DNA of 64,000 nt. Source: CBDFKJ01 sp965248805 (GTDB taxonomy: Bacteria; Pseudomonadota; Alphaproteobacteria; UBA6615). Both the position numbers and the translations under genes were made by a program. The notes under the pieces were generated by a model. The model searched no databases. It worked only from the letters and a program-made list of their open reading frames with translations, and had not been told where the DNA came from. Positions 1 to 8,179 of this stretch are shown piece after piece (positions within the stretch are counted from its first letter, which is position 1; each line of letters opens with the position of its first letter). Location of the stretch: contig CBDFKJ010000009.1 in assembly GCA_965248805.1 (NCBI GenBank), positions 558,001 through 622,000 on the forward strand, in the 5' to 3' direction.

Positions 1-819
1 GCGGCGCACGGAGAGATCGAGCCCATGCCGGACTGCGCGATCTTCGCCGACACCGGCGCGGAGCCGCAGGCGGTCTACGAGCATCTGGACTGGCTGCGAT
101 CGCCGGGCGTGCTGCCGTTCCCGGTCGAGGTGGTCCAGTTCTCCGATCTCGCCGAGGACATTCGCAAGACCGCGGCCGGTGTGAAGCCCGTGGCGGGCCG
201 CGCGAACGGCTATCTCGCGCCGCCCTTCTTCACCGTGAACGCCGACGGCTCGCATGGAATGCTCAGGCGCGAGTGCACGTCCAACTACAAGATCAAGCCG
301 ATCCAGCGGCGCATCAAGGAGCTGCTCGGCCGGCCGCCCGACAACCCGATCCGTTCGGCCGTGCCTCTCGCCTGCTCGTGGCTGGGCATCTCGGCCGACG
401 AGTGGATGCGCGTTAAACCCTCGGACGTCCGCTGGCTCAGCAAACGCCATCCGCTGATCGACCGCGCGACCAGGGACGGGCCGGAGCCGCACGCACGCTG
501 GATGAGCCGGCAGGACTGCATCGACTGGCTTGTGCAGCACGACTATCCGATCCCGCCGCGCTCCGCCTGCACCTTCTGTCCCTACCGGAGCGCCGTCGAG
601 TGGGAGGCCCTGCGCGCCAGCCCGGACGACTGGAACGAGGCCGTCGCCATCGATCGCCTGATCCGCGACATGCCGGCTCACGAGCGAGCCGGGCTCAGGA
701 AGGGCGGCCGGCTCTACGTCAACGTCAACCGCCAGCCGCTGGAAGAGATCGAGACCGGCGCCGCCGTCGGTCAGCCCGATCTGTGGGCCGGCGAGTGCGA
801 GGGGATGTGCGGCATATGA
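1..819 (+). CDS. PAPS-reductase/ATP-pyrophosphatase-like phage protein (5' end outside window)
   Basis: The frame is open from base 1, so the gene starts upstream of the window; the ATG at 25 is internal. The visible part begins AAHGEIEPMPDCAIFADTGAEP, the usual early segment of phage proteins related to PAPS reductase and DndC. It later carries a cysteine in RRECTSNYKIKPIQRRI and a pair in ACTFCPYRS, which could hold a metal or Fe-S centre. The family fold (adenine-nucleotide alpha hydrolase) activates substrates with ATP, but the substrate here is unknown. Its stop overlaps the start of the following methyltransferase (ATGA), so the two are translationally coupled. A DNA-modification role is inferred from that neighbour only. 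Confidence 0.7.
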   Translation, partial: AAHGEIEPMPDCAIFADTGAEPQAVYEHLDWLRSPGVLPFPVEVVQFSDLAEDIRKTAAGVKPVAGRANGYLAPPFFTVNADGSHGMLRRECTSNYKIKPIQRRIKELLGRPPDNPIRSAVPLACSWLGISADEWMRVKPSDVRWLSKRHPLIDRATRDGPEPHARWMSRQDCIDWLVQHDYPIPPRSACTFCPYRSAVEWEALRASPDDWNEAVAIDRLIRDMPAHERAGLRKGGRLYVNVNRQPLEEIETGAAVGQPDLWAGECEGMCGI

Positions 820-2078
820 CGGCATCGGATTTCAACATCGAGTACTGGCCGCTCTACCGGTTGCTGCCCTATGCCGCCAATGCGCGCGCACATTCCGACG
901 ACCAGGTGGCGCAGATCGCGGGCTCGATTGCCGCCTTCGGCTTCAACGTACCCTGCCTGGTGGACGAGGCCGGCGTGCTGATCGCGGGCCACGGCCGGCT
1001 GCTGGCCGCGCGGCAACTCGAGCTGGAGACGGTGCCGGTGATCCGGCTGGAGCATCTGAGCGAAGCGCAGGCCCGAGCGTTTCGCATTGCCGACAACCGC
1101 ATCGCCGAAAATGCCGGCTGGGACGAGGGCCTGCTGCGCGTGGAACTCGAGCAGCTGCGCGAGGCCGAGTTCGACCTCGACCTCACCGGCTTCGATCTCG
1201 ACGAGATCGATCGCCTGCTACAGGGAGCCGAGGATGGTTCCGCCGGCAACATCGATGACGACGAGGCGCCGGAGACGCCGGAGCAACCTATCACCCGGTC
1301 CGGCGATCTCTGGCTTCTGGGAGGCCACCGGCTCCTCTGTGGCGATGCGACCGTCGCGGCCGACATCGAACGGGTGCTGGACGGCGGACTCGCCGATCTC
1401 TGCTTCACCGATCCGCCCTACAACGTCGGCTACGGCAACAGCGCCAAGGACCGGATGCGCGGCAAGCGGCGGCGGATTCGCAACGACAATCTCGGCGCCG
1501 ACTTCGAGCGCTTCCTCGGCGCGGCCTGCACCAACATGCTCGCCGTCACCAAGGGTACGGCCTACATCTGCATGTCGTCCTCGGAGCTGCCCACGCTGCA
1601 GCGTGCGTTCCGGGAAGCGGGCGGCCACTGGTCGACCTTCCTGATCTGGGCCAAGAATACCTTCACGCTTGGCCGTGCCGACTACCAGCGCCAGTACGAA
1701 CCGATCCTCTACGGCTGGAAGGAGGGCGCTGACCACTACTGGTGCGGCGCGCGGGATCAGGGCGACGTCTGGTTCGTCGACAAGCCGGCGCGCAACGATC
1801 TGCACCCGACCATGAAGCCGGTGGCGCTGATCGAGCGCGCGGTGCGCAACTCATCGAAGGGCCGGGATGTGGTGCTCGATCCCTTCGCCGGCTCGGGCTC
1901 GACGCTGATCGCGGCCGAGAAGACCGGACGCACGGCACGGCTGGTGGAACTCGATCCTGGCTATTGCGACGTCGTCGTCCGGCGCTGGCAGGAGTGGACG
2001 GGCCAGGCAGCGACCCTCGACGGCGATGGACGGACGTTCGACGCGGTCGGCGACGGCGCTGGGCGGGCCGCGGCATGA
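816..2078 (+). CDS. ParB-domain DNA methyltransferase (N6-adenine or N4-cytosine)
   Basis: The 420-residue product starts at the ATG that overlaps the upstream stop. Residues about 1-100 are a ParB/sulfiredoxin-like domain with the motif GHGRLLAARQL. A beta-class amino-methyltransferase domain follows: DPPYN (motif IV) comes before DPFAGSGSTL (motif I, AdoMet binding). The architecture is typical of orphan phage methyltransferases without a restriction partner. It likely methylates phage or host DNA to avoid restriction. It is followed by a small membrane-protein gene through another ATGA overlap. The target sequence cannot be read from the protein. Confidence 0.92.
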   Translation: MTASDFNIEYWPLYRLLPYAANARAHSDDQVAQIAGSIAAFGFNVPCLVDEAGVLIAGHGRLLAARQLELETVPVIRLEHLSEAQARAFRIADNRIAENAGWDEGLLRVELEQLREAEFDLDLTGFDLDEIDRLLQGAEDGSAGNIDDDEAPETPEQPITRSGDLWLLGGHRLLCGDATVAADIERVLDGGLADLCFTDPPYNVGYGNSAKDRMRGKRRRIRNDNLGADFERFLGAACTNMLAVTKGTAYICMSSSELPTLQRAFREAGGHWSTFLIWAKNTFTLGRADYQRQYEPILYGWKEGADHYWCGARDQGDVWFVDKPARNDLHPTMKPVALIERAVRNSSKGRDVVLDPFAGSGSTLIAAEKTGRTARLVELDPGYCDVVVRRWQEWTGQAATLDGDGRTFDAVGDGAGRAAA

Positions 2079-2309
2079 GGCGGCAGTCGCGACGCATGTC
2101 GCTGGTCGAGGCGGTGACCAAACGTGGTGGTTGGCTACGGCGTCGCTGTCGTGACGCAGATGCTGGTGTTCCCGCTCTTCGGGCTCACTGTGGTGTTCGT
2201 AGGCCACGTTCTGATCGGCGCTGCGTTCACGGTGATCTCGATCGCACGCGCGTTCGCGCTCAGGCGCCTGTTCGAGGCGGTCCGCGTGCGCGGCGGCGTC
2301 CGAACGTGA
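2075..2309 (+). pseudogene. small membrane protein of DUF7220 type, frameshifted
   Basis: The ATG at 2075 overlaps the methyltransferase stop and encodes MRRQSRRMSLVEAVT. The expected continuation (VVVGYGVAVVTQMLVFPLFG, then ARAFALRRLFEA) lies one frame away, open to 2309. Dropping one A from the AAA run near 2120-2122 restores a single product of about 77 residues with two hydrophobic helices. Either the gene has a one-base insertion or the sequence has a homopolymer error. The DUF7220 assignment is from memory of the conserved motif; function is unknown. Confidence 0.65.
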
Positions 2310-2355
2310 CACCGCCGCCCCGCGAGGGGCGGCGGCATCGGTCGAGCGCCCGGCT

Positions 2356-2577
2356 TCAGTTGGTCGCCCGGCCGGAATGGACGTGAAGCGCCCGCAGGAT
2401 GAGGTCGTCATCGGTCTCGCTCGGCAGTCGGTTGTCCTCGATCCGGCGATAGACCTCATCGTCGACCGGGACGAGCCAGTCGCCGTCCGGCAGCCGCGCG
2501 GCTGTCGAGCGGAACGGGTAGATCGCCGCATCGGCGGTGGCGCGATTGGTCGCGTCGCTGATCCTGATGGTTTTCAT
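2356..2577 (-). CDS. small hypothetical phage protein
   Basis: The product is about 73 residues, starting MKTIRISDATN. I chose the internal ATG at 2577 because GAGGG lies upstream and the five residues before it look like untranslated leader. The protein is acidic, with no membrane segment or signal peptide and no family I recognise. It lies just downstream of the DUF3489 gene on the same strand, so the two are probably co-transcribed. Confidence 0.6.
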   Translation of the reverse strand: MKTIRISDATNRATADAAIYPFRSTAARLPDGDWLVPVDDEVYRRIEDNRLPSETDDDLILRALHVHSGRATN

Positions 2578-2588
2578 CGGAACGGCCC

Positions 2589-3164
2589 TCAATCGGCCAC
2601 GCGGTAGACGCGACCGCGATCCTCGACCTTCTCGGAAGCGATGGTGAGGCCGAGTTTCTTCTTGAGCGCACCGGCGAAGGCGCCGCGCACGGTGTGGCGC
2701 TGCCAGCCGGTGGCCTCCATGATCTGATCGACGGTCGCGCCTTCGGACCGCCGCAGCATCCCGACCACGAGAGCCTGCTTGGTGCCGGTGCGCGGCTTGA
2801 CCGGCCCCTTCGCCGTGTCGCGGCCGGTGCCGGCTTTCATCGCCTCGGCCGGGGCAGGTGCCGCCGGCTGCTCGGCCTCCCGGCCGCCGTCGGGCGCCTG
2901 TGCGCCCGTGTCGGCCAAATGGGGACAGTCGGCCGGCTCGACGTTGATGGCGAGTACTCCTTCGCGGGTGATGGCGAAGTTCGCCTCGCCGATGGCGGCG
3001 CCGTTCCGGCGCGGCATCTCGGCGATCAGGCCTCGGCGCAGGAGCGCGCCGGTGACCTTGGTGACGGCCCCGCCCTTGAGGGTCTTGGGCAATGGGTGGA
3101 TCGAGCCGTCGTCGCGCTGCGACGCGGCCGTGAGAATGATCATCTGGGTGTCGGTGAGTTTCAT
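2589..3164 (-). CDS. DUF3489 domain protein (winged-helix-like)
   Basis: The 191-residue product starts at an ATG with GGAGGG about nine bases upstream. The N-terminal part (LTDTQMIILTAASQRDDGSI) is followed by an Ala/Pro/Glu-rich linker. The C-terminal domain, GTKQALVVGMLRRSEGATVD through GWQRHTVRGAFAGALKKKLG, is the classic DUF3489 segment. It reads like a small winged helix for DNA binding. It is transcribed against the structural genes with its two minus-strand neighbours, consistent with an accessory or regulatory role, which is unproven. Confidence 0.85.
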   Translation of the reverse strand: MKLTDTQMIILTAASQRDDGSIHPLPKTLKGGAVTKVTGALLRRGLIAEMPRRNGAAIGEANFAITREGVLAINVEPADCPHLADTGAQAPDGGREAEQPAAPAPAEAMKAGTGRDTAKGPVKPRTGTKQALVVGMLRRSEGATVDQIMEATGWQRHTVRGAFAGALKKKLGLTIASEKVEDRGRVYRVAD

Positions 3165-3277
3165 GGGATCGCTCCCTCCTTCGGGGGTTGAGCGCGCCGC
3201 GGCTATCGCGGCGCTGCTACTGCCCGAAGCCCCGCGAGGCGCGAGCCCGAGCGGGGCCGGAGGGGAGTGGGCGCCGG

Positions 3278-3805
3278 TCAGTCGGTGGGCACGCTGACGG
3301 CGACCTTGCGGCCGTCCCGGTTGTAGGCGTGTCCGTCGTGACCGCCCGCCGGTTCGGCGTGTTCGCCTTCCTTGAAGACGTGGTCGCAAAGGGTGCGCAG
3401 GCTGGCGAGGCGCATGTAGAGCGTGCCGACGTCGGCCCAATCTACCTGCTCGAGGTCGACGTTGAAGTGAACGCCGCACGCGTCCCTCAGCCGCTCGAGC
3501 AGATTGTCGAACTCGTACTGGCCGGCGATGAAGGTTTCGCGGGCGGTCTTGTCGGCCGGCTCGTCTGCCGACGCGCTCCCGTTCGGGTCGGCGTGAAGGG
3601 CTTTCAGGCCCGTGTAGGTGATGCGCAGGAAGGGCTCGAAGCCGGGGCGCTCGTCGGGTACCTGCTCGATCAGGTCGCGTACCAAGAGACCGCCGACCAG
3701 CAGGTCGGCATCGACGCCATCGGGCAACGGGTGGAGATGCCCGTCGGGGCGCTTGGCGGCGGCGATGAGCGCGTCGCGTTCGCTGTCGGTGAGGGTCTGG
3801 GTCAT
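3278..3805 (-). CDS. hypothetical protein related to the DUF3489 N-terminal region
   Basis: The 175-residue product starts MTQTLTDSERDALI; the ATG at 3805 has a perfect GGAGG eight bases upstream. Its first 50 residues (LIAAAKRPDGHLHPLP, then LLVRDLIEQ) match the layout of the adjacent DUF3489 protein (ILTAASQRDDGSIHPLP, then LLRRGLIAE), so the two probably share an ancestor. The C-terminal half lacks the DUF3489 domain. It is probably first gene of a minus-strand unit ending near 2356 and is divergent from the terminase genes. Confidence 0.65.
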   Translation of the reverse strand: MTQTLTDSERDALIAAAKRPDGHLHPLPDGVDADLLVGGLLVRDLIEQVPDERPGFEPFLRITYTGLKALHADPNGSASADEPADKTARETFIAGQYEFDNLLERLRDACGVHFNVDLEQVDWADVGTLYMRLASLRTLCDHVFKEGEHAEPAGGHDGHAYNRDGRKVAVSVPTD

Positions 3806-3907
3806 GGGTTTCCTCCGTTCGATTGCGACGTCATACACGCTCTGTTCCGGCCCGAAGGCGAGCGCTTAATAGCATGATTCCAATGGTATTTTCGAGGTTC
3901 CACGGGC

Positions 3908-4486
3908 ATGGGCGTATCGCTGCGGGAATACGCGCGCCGGCGCGGCGTGAGCCATGTCGCGGTGATGAAGGCGATCCGCGCGGGCCGGCTCGCGCCGGAG
4001 CCGGACGGCACCCTCGATCCGGCCAGGGCGGACGCCCAATGGGACGCTCGAACCGATCCGGCGCGCCGGTCCGGGCCGCCCGAGGACCAGCCCGCACAAG
4101 CTGACGAGACGCCGCGGGCCTCCGCTCCGGACAAGCCGGACGACATGGCTGCCGCGGCGCGGCCGGCCGCCACAATCGAACCCGCTCCGCAAGGTGCCGC
4201 CAGCTTCACCCAGGCGCGCACCGCCCACGAGATCGCCAAGGCGCAACGGGCCCGCATTCAGGTGCAGCGCCTGCGCGAGGAGGTGATCGACCGGGCCCAC
4301 GCGACTTCGGAGGTGTTCCGCCTGGCGCGCCGGGAGCGCGATGCCTGGGTCAACTGGCCGGCCCGCGTCGCCGCCCCGATGGCGGCCGACCTCGGCCTCG
4401 ATGCTCACGCCATGCAGAAGGTTCTGGAGACCCATGTCCGAGACCATCTCAACGAGCTTGCCGAGATTCGGCCCGAGTTCCGCTGA
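3908..4486 (+). CDS. terminase small subunit / Nu1-like DNA-packaging protein
   Basis: The 192-residue product opens with a helix-turn-helix (LREYARRRGVSHVAVMKAI), like lambda Nu1, which binds the phage packaging site. A low-complexity Pro/Ala linker (about 55-100) leads to a helical, basic C-terminal region that would contact the large subunit. It lies immediately before the large terminase gene and overlaps it by about 50 bases if that gene starts at 4434. This is the usual position for the small subunit. Confidence 0.8.
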   Translation: MGVSLREYARRRGVSHVAVMKAIRAGRLAPEPDGTLDPARADAQWDARTDPARRSGPPEDQPAQADETPRASAPDKPDDMAAAARPAATIEPAPQGAASFTQARTAHEIAKAQRARIQVQRLREEVIDRAHATSEVFRLARRERDAWVNWPARVAAPMAADLGLDAHAMQKVLETHVRDHLNELAEIRPEFR

Positions 4487-6434
4487 AGGCTCCGCCGAGC
4501 GTTTCGCCGGCATGGACGACATCGTCCGCGCCTGGCGCGACGGGCTCGCGCCGGACCCGCTGCTCACCGTCTCGGAATGGTCGGAGAAGCACCGCATGCT
4601 GGCGGCGCGGGCCTCGGCCGAGCCGGGTCGCTACCGCATCGCGCGCACGCCCTATATGCGGGCCATCATGGACGCGCTGTCGCCGGCCGATCCGTGCCGC
4701 CGGGTGGTGTTCATGAAGGCGGCTCAGGTCGGCGCGACCGAGGGGGCGAACTGCTTCATCGGCTTCGTCATCCACCAGGCGCCGGGGCCGATGCTGGCGG
4801 TCCAGCCGACGGTGGAATTGGCGAAACGGAACTCGCGCCAGCGCATCGATCCGCTGATCGAGGAGAGCGCGGCGCTGCGCGGTCTGGTCCGGCCCGCGCG
4901 GTCGCGCGATTCCGGCAACACGATGCTGTCGAAGGAGTTCACCGGCGGCATCCTGATCATGGCCGGGGCCAACTCGGCCGTGGGTCTGCGCTCGATCCCG
5001 GCCCGCTACATCCTCCTGGACGAGGTCGACGCCTATCCGGCCTCGGCCGACGAGGAGGGCGATCCGGTGACGCTGGCCGAGGCCCGCTCGCTGACCTTCG
5101 CCCACCGGCGCAAGGTGCTGCTGATCTCGACACCGACGGTGAAGGGGTTCTCACGCATCGAGCGCGAATACGAGGCGTCGGACCAACGTCGCTACTTCGT
5201 GCCATGCCCCCATTGCGGGCACGCGCAGGTGCTCGTCTTCGAGCGGCTCAAGTGGAACAAAGGCAAGCCCGAGACGGCGGCCTACCACTGCGCATCCTGC
5301 GAGACGCCGATCGCCGAGCACCACAAGACGGCGATGCTGGCGGATGGCGTTTGGCGGGCGACCGGTACCGCGGCCGATCCCACGACCATCGGGTTTCATC
5401 TCTCGGCGCTCTACTCACCGGTCGGCTGGCTTTCGTGGGAGGCCATCGCGCGCTCATGGGAGGGGTGCCAAGGGAACGACGAGGCGATCCGCGCCTTTCG
5501 CAACACCATCCTCGGCGAGACCTGGGTCGAGAGCGGCGAGGCGCCGGACTGGCAGCGGCTCTACGACCGCCGGGAACGCTGGCCCGCGGGCACGGTGCCC
5601 GCCGGCGGGCTGTTCCTCACCGCCGGCGCGGACGTGCAGAAGGACCGGATCGAGGTCGACGTCTGGGCCTGGGGCCGGGGCCTGGAGAGCTGGCTGATCG
5701 ATCATGTCGTCATCGAGGGCGGGCCCGAGCGGACCGAGCCGTGGGCCGAACTCGACCGGCTGCTCGGCCAAACCTGGGGCCATGAGAACGGCGCCGCGCT
5801 GGCGCTCGCAAAGCTCGCCATCGACACAGGCTACGAGCCGACCGCCGTCTATGGCTGGGCGCGGCGCGCCGGCGTCGCGCAAGTGGCGCCGGTCAAGGGC
5901 ACCGAGGGCTTCAACCGGTCGAGCCCGGTTTCCGGTCCGACCTACGTGGACGCGTCCGACGGCGGCAAGCGGCTGCGCCGAGGGGCGCGGCTCTGGACCG
6001 TCGCGGTCTCGACCTTCAAGGCCGAGACCTACCGCTTCCTGAGACTGGAACGACCGACCGACGAGGAGCGCGCCGAGGGCAAGCCGTATCCGCCTGGAAC
6101 CGTCCATCTGCCGTACTGGGTCGAGGACGAATGGCTGAAGCAGTTCGTCGCCGAGCAGCTGGTCACGGTGCGCACCCGGCGCGGCTTCGCCCGGCTCGAA
6201 TGGCAGAAGCTCAGAGAACGCAACGAGGCGCTCGACTGCCGGGTCTACGCCCGCGCCGCCGCCTGGATCGCCGGCGCCGACCGCTTCCCGGAGCGCTGCT
6301 GGCTGCGCATGGAAGCCGCGCTCGCCAATGGGCCCGGCCCCGAGGGGTCGGGCGCGAAGGACGCGGCGACGCCGGATCCCGGCTCCCGCCCGGCGAGACG
6401 CCGGCGCGTGACCCGCAGCAAGTGGATGGGCTGA
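4434..6434 (+). CDS. terminase large subunit, lambda GpA family
   Basis: The 666-residue enzyme cuts concatemeric phage DNA and drives it into the prohead. FMKAAQVGATEGAN is the Walker-A-like loop region and YILLDEVDAYPA the Walker-B region. CPHCG and CASC form the zinc knuckle seen in GpA proteins. The C-terminal part contains the nuclease fold (GADVQKDRIEVDVWAWG). I chose the ATG at 4434 because CTGGAGACCC precedes it; 4512 (MDDIVRAW) is the alternative. Four bases separate it from the gpW gene. Confidence 0.95.
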   Translation: MSETISTSLPRFGPSSAEGSAERFAGMDDIVRAWRDGLAPDPLLTVSEWSEKHRMLAARASAEPGRYRIARTPYMRAIMDALSPADPCRRVVFMKAAQVGATEGANCFIGFVIHQAPGPMLAVQPTVELAKRNSRQRIDPLIEESAALRGLVRPARSRDSGNTMLSKEFTGGILIMAGANSAVGLRSIPARYILLDEVDAYPASADEEGDPVTLAEARSLTFAHRRKVLLISTPTVKGFSRIEREYEASDQRRYFVPCPHCGHAQVLVFERLKWNKGKPETAAYHCASCETPIAEHHKTAMLADGVWRATGTAADPTTIGFHLSALYSPVGWLSWEAIARSWEGCQGNDEAIRAFRNTILGETWVESGEAPDWQRLYDRRERWPAGTVPAGGLFLTAGADVQKDRIEVDVWAWGRGLESWLIDHVVIEGGPERTEPWAELDRLLGQTWGHENGAALALAKLAIDTGYEPTAVYGWARRAGVAQVAPVKGTEGFNRSSPVSGPTYVDASDGGKRLRRGARLWTVAVSTFKAETYRFLRLERPTDEERAEGKPYPPGTVHLPYWVEDEWLKQFVAEQLVTVRTRRGFARLEWQKLRERNEALDCRVYARAAAWIAGADRFPERCWLRMEAALANGPGPEGSGAKDAATPDPGSRPARRRRVTRSKWMG

Positions 6435-6437
6435 GCC

Positions 6438-6641
6438 ATGACCTACACCGAAGATCAGGTGCGAGCGCTGCGCGAGGCGCTGACCTCGGGCGTGCTGACC
6501 GTTTCCTATGACGGCAAGAGCGTCACCTACCGCTCGGTGGACGAGATCAAGACGGCGCTGGCCGAGATCGAGAACGCCCACGCCCGCGAGACCGGCAGGC
6601 AGGTGCGCCAGATCCGCATAGTCACCAACAAGGGGTTCTGA
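6438..6641 (+). CDS. head-tail joining protein gpW
   Basis: The 67-residue protein has the size and position (between large terminase and portal) of lambda gpW. The pattern of a helix, a short beta hairpin (LTVSYDGKSVTYRS) and a second helix (VDEIKTALAEIENAH) matches the family. gpW plugs the portal after packaging so that tails can attach. It is closely spaced in the operon. Confidence 0.85.
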   Translation: MTYTEDQVRALREALTSGVLTVSYDGKSVTYRSVDEIKTALAEIENAHARETGRQVRQIRIVTNKGF

Positions 6642-6643
6642 GA

Positions 6644-8179
6644 ATGGGTTTGGTCTCGCGCATCATGTCGACATGGCGGGCGCCGGGCCAGGCCGCGCAT
6701 GGCACTCGCCGGCCGGTCCACGAGGCCGCGGGCTCGGGCCGCCGCGCCGCGGCCTGGCGGCCGGGAAACCCCGGCGCGCTGGCGACGACCTTCGCCACCG
6801 GCCACGATCTCCGGGTCAAGTCGCGCGACCTGGTGCGCCGCAATGCCTGGGCCGGCAGTGCCGTCGACGCCTTCGTCACCAACTGCATCGGCACCGGCAT
6901 CAAGCCGCAGTCGATCGCCGCGGACGCGGCATTCCGTGAAGCGGTGCATGCACTCTGGTGGGACTGGTGCGAGGAGGCCGACGCCGACGGCGTCACCGAT
7001 TTCTACGGCCTCCAGGCGCTCGCCTGCCGGGCCATGCTGGAGGGCGGCGAGTGTTTCGTGCGGCTCAGGGTGCGCCGGCCCGAGGACGGACTCGCGGTGC
7101 CGCTGCAGATCCAGCTGCTCGAGGCCGAGCATGTGCCGCTCACCTTCAACACGACATTGCCGGGCGGCAACCTGGTGCGCGCCGGCATCGAGTTCGACCG
7201 GCTGGGACGAAGGGTCGCCTACCACCTGACCCGCGCCCATCCCGGCGATCCGGTGATGCGGCCGCGCGACCACGACCTGGTGCGGGTGCCGGCGGACCGC
7301 ATCGCCCATCTCTACCGGCCGCTCCGTCCCGGTCAGATCCGCGGTGAGCCCTGGCTTGCCCGGGCGCTGGTCAAGCTCGACGAACTCGACCAGTTCGACG
7401 ACGCGGCCCTGGTCAAGGCCAAGGTCGCGGCGCTGTTCACCGGGTTCGTCGTCTCGCCCGATCCCGAGGACGCCGTCATGGGCGGGGATGAGCCGGACGA
7501 GGACGGCGTCGTCGAAGCCAGCCTCGAGCCCGGCACCATGCAGAGGTTGAGCCCCGGCCAGGATGTGCGCTTTGCCGAACCGGCCGACGCCGGGTCGAGC
7601 TATGAGGGGTTCTTCCGCAATCAGCTGCGCGCCGTCGCCACCGCCGCCGGCGTCACCTACGAGCAGCTGAGCGGCGATCTCACTCAGGTCAACTATTCCT
7701 CGATCCGCGCCGGGCTGCTCGGGTTCCGCCGGCGCTGCGAGACCATCCAGCACGCGGTGATAGTGCACCAGCTGTGCCGGCCGGTGTGGCGCGAGTGGAT
7801 GAGAACGGCGGTGCTCGCCGGCGCGCTGGACGCACCGGGGTTCGCGAACGATCCGGCATCTCATCTCGCCGCCAAGTGGATCCCGCAGGGCTGGCAATGG
7901 GTCGATCCCGAGAAGGAGTTCAAGGCAGTGGTGCTGGCCATTCGGGCCGGTCTCATGAGCCGGTCGGAGGCGATCTCGGCCTTCGGCTACGACGCCGAAG
8001 AGATCGACCGCGAGATTGCCGCCGACAACGCCCGCGCCGACGCCCTCGGCCTGGTGCTCGACAGCGACCCGCGCAAGGTCGCGCGCACCGGCGCCGCCCA
8101 GCCCGAACGGGACGAAGACGAACGGGATCCCGATGCCAAGGAGAACGCACCCATGGAAGAGTTGAGGAGGCCAGCATGA
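6644..8179 (+). CDS. portal protein, lambda gpB family
   Basis: The 511-residue protein forms the ring at the DNA entry vertex of the head. Typical family segments include the N-terminal region with LVRRNAWAGSAVDAFVTN, the stretch LLEAEHVPL, and the conserved YEQLSGDLTQVNYSSIRAG in the C-terminal half. The final 50 residues are charged and rich in Asp/Glu, as usual. The stop overlaps the start of the protease gene (ATGA). Confidence 0.95.
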   Translation: MGLVSRIMSTWRAPGQAAHGTRRPVHEAAGSGRRAAAWRPGNPGALATTFATGHDLRVKSRDLVRRNAWAGSAVDAFVTNCIGTGIKPQSIAADAAFREAVHALWWDWCEEADADGVTDFYGLQALACRAMLEGGECFVRLRVRRPEDGLAVPLQIQLLEAEHVPLTFNTTLPGGNLVRAGIEFDRLGRRVAYHLTRAHPGDPVMRPRDHDLVRVPADRIAHLYRPLRPGQIRGEPWLARALVKLDELDQFDDAALVKAKVAALFTGFVVSPDPEDAVMGGDEPDEDGVVEASLEPGTMQRLSPGQDVRFAEPADAGSSYEGFFRNQLRAVATAAGVTYEQLSGDLTQVNYSSIRAGLLGFRRRCETIQHAVIVHQLCRPVWREWMRTAVLAGALDAPGFANDPASHLAAKWIPQGWQWVDPEKEFKAVVLAIRAGLMSRSEAISAFGYDAEEIDREIAADNARADALGLVLDSDPRKVARTGAAQPERDEDERDPDAKENAPMEELRRPA

